Program-made: the position numbers and the translations under genes
The notes under the pieces: generated by a model
The model's database searches: none
What the model was told of the DNA's origin: nothing
The model's input: only the letters and a program-made list of their open reading frames with translations
Assembly (NCBI GenBank): GCA_947632575.1
Contig: CANRPV010000021.1
Span: forward strand, 1 to 14,631
Reading direction: 5' to 3'
Length of the DNA stretch: 14,631 nt
Origin: an uncultured Eggerthellaceae bacterium
GTDB taxonomy: Bacteria; Actinomycetota; Coriobacteriia; Coriobacteriales; Eggerthellaceae
Shown here: positions 8,495 to 12,502 of the stretch, piece after piece
Numbering within the stretch: position 1 is the stretch's first letter
Layout of the letters: each line of letters opens with the position of its first letter

Positions 8495-8512
8495 GAACCC
8501 CTAAGGGGGTTC
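8495..8512 (-). promoter_or_regulatory. Leader hairpin before the radical SAM gene
   Basis: A perfect 7-bp stem (GAACCCC at 8495-8501 with GGGGTTC at 8506-8512) encloses a 4-nt loop. On the minus strand it is followed by ATATTTTTA and then, within a few bases, by the ribosome site of the radical SAM gene. The GC-rich stem plus U-rich run is compatible with an intrinsic attenuator or a protein-binding leader element; the U run is short and interrupted. It could equally be a DNA operator. The structure is certain on paper, its role is inferred. Confidence 0.5.
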
Positions 8513-8558
8513 TTTATCATTTTTGAACATAGTAGGAATCCTTGGTTCGAATTGCAAA

Positions 8559-8575
8559 CACTGAGTTGGTCAGTG
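8559..8575. repeat. Short inverted repeat CACTGA-N5-TCAGTG
   Basis: Perfect 6-bp arms at 8559-8564 and 8570-8575 flank the spacer GTTGG. It lies between the candidate leftward promoter and the radical SAM start, so it would be inside the leader RNA or act as an operator. Arms of this length can arise by chance in a region of this size. Confidence 0.35.
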
Positions 8576-8609
8576 ACATTAAAGGGTAATTTTTTATCCG
8601 TAAAAGGAA

Positions 8610-8642
8610 GTTATTCAGTCATTGAAAAAAGTTCTCAATGAC
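8610..8642 (-). promoter_or_regulatory. Candidate radical SAM promoter overlapped by a 25-bp palindrome
   Basis: On the minus strand TTGAGA (8638-8633) and AATAAC (8615-8610) are separated by 17 bp and resemble a -35/-10 pair (5/6 and 4/6 matches). The same DNA carries a perfect inverted repeat: GTCATTGA (8618-8625) and TCAATGAC (8635-8642) with a 9-bp spacer. The right arm covers the -35 box, the arrangement expected of a repressor site for a dimeric regulator. A transcript starting near 8603 would have a leader of about 135 nt containing the hairpin at 8495-8512. The palindrome is exact; promoter and operator function are inferred. Confidence 0.45.
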
Positions 8643-8705
8643 GCTATCTCCAACAGCAGTTGAAAACGGTTTTGATTTGAAGACCGCATCTTGGGTAGTT
8701 GCCGA

Positions 8706-8781
8706 AAACGTCTGCCCTGCTATGGTTATTATTTAGGGAGATTAGTCAGAGACGTTTCGCGGCTACGCTTGGCGCTATAAT
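8706..8781 (+). promoter_or_regulatory. Rightward -10 box with an upstream spaced inverted repeat
   Basis: A consensus TATAAT occurs at 8776-8781, 24 bp before the TTG start at 8806. No good -35 hexamer stands 16-18 bp upstream (the bases there read around ACGTTTC). Instead an inverted repeat, AAACGTCT (8706-8713) and AGACGTTT (8750-8757), places its right arm where the -35 would be. A perfect -10, a poor -35 and a flanking dyad suggest activator-dependent transcription of the membrane-protein genes. The -10 is convincing; the operator is inferred. Confidence 0.5.
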
Positions 8782-8805
8782 CGTTTTAACGGGGAAGGAT
8801 AGGAC

Positions 8806-9138
8806 TTGTCTGAGAATTCCAAAGTCTCGCATATCAGCGTTACACCAGCTGTTGATGAGGAAGACATAGTTATTCAGGCGGGCGCAGTGCCTGAGTCTGA
8901 TGTTTCATCTGTTCACTACGGGATATCAGAGGAGATATCAGAGGAACAACCTGAGGTAACGTCATCAACGCCAACAGCCTCTCAGCCCTCGTCTCAGTCA
9001 AAGACTAAAACAGATGATTATCATGAGACTACGCTGGAAGACATCAAAAGTTCCACGATGCCCCTTATGCAAAAAATCATCATCGTAGTGGCTCTTATTG
9101 CGGTGATCGCCTTCATAGTCGTCTACATTCTGCCCTGA
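8806..9138 (+). CDS. Small C-tail-anchored membrane protein, unrecognised
   Basis: This 110-residue protein belongs to no family I recognise. Residues 1-80 are hydrophilic, rich in Ser, Thr, Glu and Asp and probably disordered. Residues 88-109 (KIIIVVALIAVIAFIVVYIL) form one strongly hydrophobic helix ending one residue before the C-terminus, so the protein looks tail-anchored with its acidic part in the cytoplasm. The start is TTG at 8806, with AAGGA at 8795-8799 at normal spacing; no ATG in frame gives a better start. A 12-nt tandem duplication (8922-8933, 8934-8945) encodes a repeated ISEE. It lies 12 nt ahead of a second acidic membrane protein, so the two are probably co-transcribed and may act together. 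Function is unknown. Confidence 0.75.
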   Translation: MSENSKVSHISVTPAVDEEDIVIQAGAVPESDVSSVHYGISEEISEEQPEVTSSTPTASQPSSQSKTKTDDYHETTLEDIKSSTMPLMQKIIIVVALIAVIAFIVVYILP

Positions 9139-9150
9139 ATCGAGGAATAA

Positions 9151-10386
9151 ATGCCAAAACACAGCAGTGATCCCTTCTATCTGGACGATGACTTCAAAGA
9201 GGAAATCGAAGACGAGGTCTATGACTATTTTCATGACGAAGATAGCGATCAGGCTTCGGCAGAGGAGATTGAGGAAGTCTCGGTTGAGCCGGAAGGCTCA
9301 GAGGCCGATGCGGAGACTGATGAGTGGGCTCCTCTTTATGATCAGGCGGGCGATCTCTATCAGCCGACTAATCACCAGAAGCGCGGTCGCCATGCGAAAC
9401 CGGCTCATGCGCCCGTATCTGTCGATGATATGGCAGATGATGGTGTTGATGCAGGCGATGTTGAAGCTAGCGATTCGGGCTATGTCGCCGACACCGTTAT
9501 TGACACCTCCGATATCGATAAGGTCGATACCACCGATACCGACCAAGAGCCAGTAACCGAGCTTGAGCTTGAGCAAGGCGATCCTGAAGCGGCATTTCGC
9601 GACGAGGAAGTGGTACCGCTCTATCTGCAGAAATCACGTCGTACACGCAAGATTTTGATTGTGGTCATTATCTTGCTCGTGATCTTGCTTGCTTTGGGTA
9701 TCGTGCTCACGTGGCAACTCATCACCCTCGCTCAAAACACCGCCGTACAGCAAACGGCCAACATATCGTCAACTACCACGGTGGAAGTAACTAGTGACGC
9801 CACCTCTGTCACTCAGCGCAAGACCTCGGTGCCTGACTTGGTATCTCTTTTGGGCCTCAATCAGGATCAGGCTCTTGAATCTTTGCAGCGGGGAGCTCAG
9901 ATTTCGAGTTCTACCGAAGTCAAAGAGGAGGGCAATCCCATCACGACCGAGTTGCGTGTCGCCCTTACCAGTGAGCCCGCTGATGCTCGGACGGGGACCC
10001 CGACGGTCTATCTGGGTCTTGACCGTGAGGGTCGTATTATTCAGGCTGGTTATTCAACATCGACGACATCTCTCGGCTACGGCGCCTTAAGCTTCACCGA
10101 TGCGGTCCAAAATGAACGCATTGTGGAAAAGACGCTGGAGGAGGCCGGCGTACCCGTGCAGGAGGGTGCCGCGGTGCTTCCTGAAGATAAGATGGCCTAT
10201 TCCACCTATGGAAGCGATGGCACCACGCTCGTGCGAGAGGAATGCTCCTTCGAAGGCGCGGTGGATATCAATGGCGCACCTCATCAGTGGTCTGCGGTTT
10301 TGTCCTATGACTACACGTCAGCCAATACCTCGGGGAATTTGGCGGACACCATCCGCACCATTTACGTCTACGTGAATAGTAGGTAA
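9151..10386 (+). CDS. Bitopic membrane protein: acidic cytoplasmic domain, one TM helix, extracytoplasmic domain; unrecognised
   Basis: This 411-residue protein has three visible parts. Residues 1-150 are extremely acidic (dense Asp/Glu with Ser/Thr) and look disordered. A basic patch KSRRTRK (161-167) precedes a single hydrophobic helix at about 168-190, so by the positive-inside rule the acidic part is cytoplasmic. Residues 195-411 form a Ser/Thr-rich linker followed by a probable folded outer domain. It begins VPDLVSLLGLNQDQALESL (228-246), reminiscent of the first half of a PASTA domain, but no full PASTA repeat is evident. The start ATG has GAGGA just upstream and follows the small membrane protein gene by 12 nt. 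The last codons (AGT AGG TAA) already belong to the tandem repeat that follows, so the C-terminus may have been set by repeat growth. A role at the cell envelope is an inference. Confidence 0.78.
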   Translation: MPKHSSDPFYLDDDFKEEIEDEVYDYFHDEDSDQASAEEIEEVSVEPEGSEADAETDEWAPLYDQAGDLYQPTNHQKRGRHAKPAHAPVSVDDMADDGVDAGDVEASDSGYVADTVIDTSDIDKVDTTDTDQEPVTELELEQGDPEAAFRDEEVVPLYLQKSRRTRKILIVVIILLVILLALGIVLTWQLITLAQNTAVQQTANISSTTTVEVTSDATSVTQRKTSVPDLVSLLGLNQDQALESLQRGAQISSSTEVKEEGNPITTELRVALTSEPADARTGTPTVYLGLDREGRIIQAGYSTSTTSLGYGALSFTDAVQNERIVEKTLEEAGVPVQEGAAVLPEDKMAYSTYGSDGTTLVREECSFEGAVDINGAPHQWSAVLSYDYTSANTSGNLADTIRTIYVYVNSR

Positions 10387-10496
10387 GCGCGCAGGCAGGC
10401 AAGTAGGTAAGTAAGCGAGTGAGTAAGCGAGCAGGCAGGCAAGTAGGTAAGTAAGCGAGTGAGTAAGCAAGTAGGTAAGTAAGTAGGTAAGTAAGT
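10381..10496 (+). repeat. Tetranucleotide (RRGY) tandem repeat array with a 40-bp higher-order unit
   Basis: These 116 bases can be cut into 29 tetranucleotides, 28 of which fit RRGY (AAGT, AGGT, AAGC, GAGT, AGGC, GAGC); the exception is GCGC at 10389-10392. Above this lies a 40-bp unit present twice, 10389-10428 and 10429-10468, differing at one base, followed by a 12-bp unit (AAGTAGGTAAGT) twice and a final AAGT. The array begins in the last codons of the preceding gene and includes its TAA stop. There are no spacers, so it is not a CRISPR. Growth by strand slippage is the simplest origin. Copy number may vary between strains. Confidence 0.93.
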
Positions 10497-10515
10497 CGCC
10501 TGCGAAAGAATCCCC

Positions 10516-10544
10516 TTGCCAAGCGCGGTTTAACGGCTTACAAT
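10516..10544 (+). promoter_or_regulatory. Promoter of the infC-rpmI-rplT operon
   Basis: TTGCCA (10516-10521) and TACAAT (10539-10544) each match the sigma-70-type consensus at five of six positions and are separated by exactly 17 bp. Transcription should start near 10551, giving a leader of about 170 nt before infC. It lies 20 bp after the tandem repeat array. Confidence 0.75.
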
Positions 10545-10550
10545 GTCACA

Positions 10551-10722
10551 GCTGTTTGATCAAGAGGAGGTTTAAAGCCTCCCACCTGGTTCGGCGCTTC
10601 TTGCTGCTGATGGGTCGTATGAATAGTCGTGATTTTTCGCGCTCTAGTTTGCGACGAGCCCGTGGCTGCATGAAGTTGCCACGGGCTTTTTTGTGCCGCA
10701 GGCACTAAAGGAGGTGGGCAAG
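10551..10722 (+). promoter_or_regulatory. infC operon leader RNA (attenuator type)
   Basis: The leader holds several structural elements. GGAGG (10566-10570) can pair with CCTCC (10578-10582). CCCACCT (10581-10587) is exactly complementary to AGGTGGG (10712-10718), which covers the 3' half of the infC Shine-Dalgarno sequence. An intrinsic terminator hairpin occupies 10657-10692. A second small stem, GTGCC/GGCAC (10693-10705), sits just before the SD. The first two pairings share bases 10581-10582 and so compete. infC-rpmI-rplT operons in other bacteria are autoregulated by L20 or IF3 through such leaders; whether this matches the known L20 leader family cannot be decided by eye. With the repeat array and promoter, it fills the 336 bases between protein genes. 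Confidence 0.65.
10657..10692 (+). terminator. Intrinsic terminator/attenuator in the infC leader
   Basis: A 10-bp perfect stem (AGCCCGTGGC at 10657-10666 with GCCACGGGCT at 10678-10687) and an 11-nt loop are followed by an uninterrupted T run to 10692. This is a textbook Rho-independent terminator. Because it lies between the operon promoter and infC it is best read as an attenuator, though it would also stop transcripts arriving from the upstream membrane-protein genes. Confidence 0.88.
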
Positions 10723-11292
10723 ATAGCTGCTCAGGAGCCACGGCTCAATGAAGAGATTACTGTTCGGGAATGCCGCCTGATTGACTATGACGGCAATCAA
10801 ATGGGTGTCTATCCTATCGGCGAGGCTCAACGTATCGCCGATGAGGAGGGCTATGATCTCGTTGAGATTGCACCCAACGCCAATCCGCCGGTATGCCGCA
10901 TCATGGATTATGGCAAGTACAAATACGATCAGGCGATCAAGGCCAAACAGGCTCGTAAGAACCAGAGCAAGATCGAAATCAAGGAGATGAAGTTCCGTCC
11001 CAAGATCGATGTCGGAGACTATGCCACCAAGAAAAAGCATGTTCTCCGTTTTCTTGAGGCTGGTAACAAAGTCAAGATCACCATCATGTTCCGCGGTCGC
11101 GAAATGGCCCATCCAGAGCAGGGATTATCCATTCTGGAGCGTCTAGCTGACGATCTCAAGGATATGGCCGTCATCGAGAACCAACCCAAGATGGAAGGCC
11201 GCAACATGCACATGCTCATCGCTCCTTTGCCCCCATCGGCAAAGAAGAAAGACGGATCCAAAGACGAAGGAAAGGACGGGGGAAATGCCTAA
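10723..11292 (+). CDS. infC: Translation initiation factor IF-3, probable AUA start
   Basis: IF-3 binds the 30S subunit, prevents premature 50S joining and checks the start codon and initiator tRNA. The protein has both domains: an N-domain with RLNEEITVRECRLIDYDG near the start and APNANPPVCRIMDYGKYKY, and a C-domain with MKFRPKIDVGDYATK, FRGREMAHPEQGL and QPKMEGRNMHMLIAPLPP, then a short charged tail. No ATG, GTG or TTG lies at a usable place in frame: GTG 10693 abuts the terminator T run without a ribosome site, and GTG 10714 is inside the Shine-Dalgarno sequence. The strong AAAGGAGGT (10707-10715) points to ATA at 10723, with 8 nt after GGAGG. infC is known for rare starts such as AUU, through which IF-3 represses its own synthesis. 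From ATA the protein has 189 residues. Identity is certain; the start is a strong inference. Confidence 0.93.
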   Translation: MAAQEPRLNEEITVRECRLIDYDGNQMGVYPIGEAQRIADEEGYDLVEIAPNANPPVCRIMDYGKYKYDQAIKAKQARKNQSKIEIKEMKFRPKIDVGDYATKKKHVLRFLEAGNKVKITIMFRGREMAHPEQGLSILERLADDLKDMAVIENQPKMEGRNMHMLIAPLPPSAKKKDGSKDEGKDGGNA

Positions 11293-11482
11293 AATGAAAA
11301 CCCACCGCGGGACCGCTAAGCGTTTTCGCGTCACAGGATCAGGCAAAATCATGCGTTCGAAGGCTTTCAAGAGCCACATTCTGACCAAGAAGAGCCAGAA
11401 GCGGAAGCGTAATTTCCGCCACGAAACTGAAATTGCCTCATCGGATTACAAAGTCGTTGCCCGCAATCTGGGTCTGCGCTAA
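11285..11482 (+). CDS. rpmI: Large ribosomal subunit protein bL35
   Basis: This 65-residue basic protein of the 50S subunit has the standard bL35 length and opening (MPKMKTHRGTAKRF) and the usual C-terminal half with IMRSKAFKSHILTKKS and RKRNF. It overlaps the end of infC by 8 nt, so its translation is probably coupled to infC, as expected for this conserved operon order. The ATG at 11285 is preferred over ATG 11294 because it gives the canonical MPKMKTH start; AAAGG and a G run lie just upstream. Confidence 0.97.
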   Translation: MPKMKTHRGTAKRFRVTGSGKIMRSKAFKSHILTKKSQKRKRNFRHETEIASSDYKVVARNLGLR

Positions 11483-11502
11483 TCATTTAGGAGTGATTTA
11501 CT

Positions 11503-11856
11503 ATGCCTCGTGTAAAGCGTTCTCTTAATGCCCAGAAAAAGCGTCGCACTGTCTTTGAGCGCGCGAAGGGCTACTACGGTGCTAAGTCTCGTTCTTATCG
11601 TGCCGCTAAAGAGCAGGTCCAGCATTCTCTCCAGTATGCCTATCGCGATCGTCGCAACAAGAAGCGTGAGATCCGCCGTCTGTGGATCACCCGCATCAAC
11701 GCTGCGGCTCGCATGAATGGCCTGTCCTACTCCGTCTTTATGAATGGTCTTAAGAAGGCCGGTGTTGAGCTGGATCGTAAAGTGCTTGCCGATATGGCCG
11801 TTAACGATCCCAAGGCTTTCGCAGCTATCGTAGAGGTGGCAAAAAAGGCCCAATAA
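11503..11856 (+). CDS. rplT: Large ribosomal subunit protein bL20
   Basis: This 117-residue protein is an early-assembly 23S rRNA-binding protein and, in several bacteria, the repressor of its own operon. The sequence matches bL20 end to end: MPRVKRSLNAQKKRRTVFER, AKGYYGAKSRSYRAAKEQV, RDRRNKKREIRRLWITRINAAAR and a C-domain with NGLSYSVFMNGLKKAGVELDRKVLADMA. AGGAG (11489-11493) lies 9 nt before the ATG, and 20 nt separate it from rpmI. It is the last gene of the operon; inverted repeats begin 24 nt downstream. Confidence 0.97.
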   Translation: MPRVKRSLNAQKKRRTVFERAKGYYGAKSRSYRAAKEQVQHSLQYAYRDRRNKKREIRRLWITRINAAARMNGLSYSVFMNGLKKAGVELDRKVLADMAVNDPKAFAAIVEVAKKAQ

Positions 11857-11880
11857 GCTGCGGAAGACCTTGAAGGAAAC

Positions 11881-11943
11881 GTTAGCCCTCTTCAGCTAAC
11901 AAACGTTTAAAGATGCCTTCGAATTCCGATTCGAAGGCATCTT
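11881..11943 (+). terminator. Tandem hairpins after rplT, the second a perfect 15-bp stem
   Basis: Two dyads follow rplT. GTTAGC/GCTAAC (11881-11886, 11895-11900) spans the stop of the convergent NifX-like gene. Then AAGATGCCTTCGAAT (11910-11924) pairs perfectly with its complement at 11929-11943 around the loop TCCG. The sequence after the second stem (TCATTTAAAT) is only moderately T-rich, so it is not a textbook terminator. It is nevertheless the only strong structure that could end the infC-rpmI-rplT transcript, and it would block read-through into the antisense of the neighbour. The long stem lies inside the neighbour's coding sequence. Confidence 0.55.
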
Positions 11944-12316
11944 CATTTAAATCATAGGGATCATTGGAATAGGGATCACTGGACCAGCCACTAAGCAATT
12001 CCCCGTCCATAAGGGTGGTGCTAATGAAATTCCGTATGGCATCCTGGACGTTTCCCGGTCCGTTAGAGAGCGCCTCGATCCCGAGACCCTCAAAACGCTT
12101 GGCGCTTATCGGGTCGATGGATCCGGCGATGATGGCATCAAAGGAAAGCGACGCGAAAAACGAAGCCACGTCTTGAGTGGAACCTAAAGCCAGTGATTTA
12201 GGAAGATAGCGGCATCCGATGATGATGCCCTTCTCGACGCGGTAAACCGTAAAGCCTGTAGCTTGCTCTACAGTAGGCGAAACGAGCAATCCGTTGCAGG
12301 CGATGGCTATTTCCAT
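11882..12316 (-). CDS. NifX/dinitrogenase FeMo-cofactor-binding domain protein, small
   Basis: This 144-residue protein has a single domain resembling the NifX/NafY/NifB C-terminal family (dinitrogenase iron-molybdenum cofactor biosynthesis fold). It opens MEIAIACNGLLVSPTVEQA, has GFTVYRVEKG, then FDAIIAGSIDPISAKRFEGLGIEAL and GPGNVQDAIRNFI, matching the family's strand-helix order. Residues from about 113 form an acidic Ser/Asp tail. Such proteins often occur outside nitrogen fixation in anaerobes and may bind iron-sulphur or molybdenum species; the role here is unknown and no nif gene is in view. The start at 12316 is chosen because AAGGA (12326-12322) lies 5 nt upstream; the ATG at 12349 has no ribosome site. 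The ribosome site is in a hairpin. The gene lies downstream of the GT28 gene with 186 bp between, so it may have its own promoter. Confidence 0.75.
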   Translation of the reverse strand: MEIAIACNGLLVSPTVEQATGFTVYRVEKGIIIGCRYLPKSLALGSTQDVASFFASLSFDAIIAGSIDPISAKRFEGLGIEALSNGPGNVQDAIRNFISTTLMDGELLSGWSSDPYSNDPYDLNEDAFESEFEGIFKRLLAEEG

Positions 12317-12377
12317 AGCATTCCTTCCGGTTCCGGTAGCGTCTACCATATAGAGATTTTTTTCATAAAGGAATGCT
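12317..12377 (-). promoter_or_regulatory. Hairpin that can bury the ribosome site of the NifX-like gene
   Basis: AGCATTCCTT at 12317-12326 is a perfect 10-bp inverted copy of AAGGAATGCT at 12368-12377. In the minus-strand RNA the downstream arm contains the AAGGA ribosome site and ends next to the start codon at 12316. The 41-nt interior holds a second perfect stem, GGTAG/CTACC (12335-12339, 12343-12347). Pairing of the outer arms would block initiation, as in RNA thermometers, riboswitch expression platforms or antisense-controlled leaders. No known riboswitch core is recognisable. The complementarity is exact; its regulatory use is inferred. Confidence 0.55.
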
Positions 12378-12502
12378 TCGGCGGTAAACGGGTTGAATGG
12401 CTGGTGCCCGGAAAAAAATATTCCTATAACCGCAGGTTAACGGACGAGTTTAGAGTGCGAGCGGCAATTTATGCCCAAACTCTTGACAAGCAAAAAAGCC
12501 CT

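Larger units (their letters stand above)
8469..8805. other. Divergent intergenic control region (337 bases), AT-rich, no protein gene
   Basis: The stretch separates the leftward radical SAM gene from the rightward membrane-protein pair. I see no convincing small gene or RNA gene in it. It holds a hairpin just before the radical SAM start (8495-8512), a short palindrome (8559-8575), a longer palindrome overlapping a possible leftward promoter (8610-8642), and a spaced inverted repeat leading to a rightward -10 box (8706-8781). These are listed separately. Base composition is visibly richer in A and T than in the flanking genes. Confidence 0.7.

Noticed and set aside
10381..10496. CRISPR-like array because of a repeated 40-bp unit
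   Set aside because: Repeats are directly adjacent without unique spacers and are built from a 4-bp motif; no cas genes are present.
10268..10522. Minus-strand open frame of 84 codons over the repeat array, giving a Leu/Thr/Tyr-rich peptide
   Set aside because: The RRGY repeat has no stop codon in any minus-strand frame, so openness is automatic. The peptide is a simple repeat and there is no ribosome site.
12317..12349. ATG at 12349 as the start of the NifX-like gene
   Set aside because: No ribosome site precedes it, the extra 11 residues are not family-like, and the ATG at 12316 gives the typical MEIAIACNG opening.
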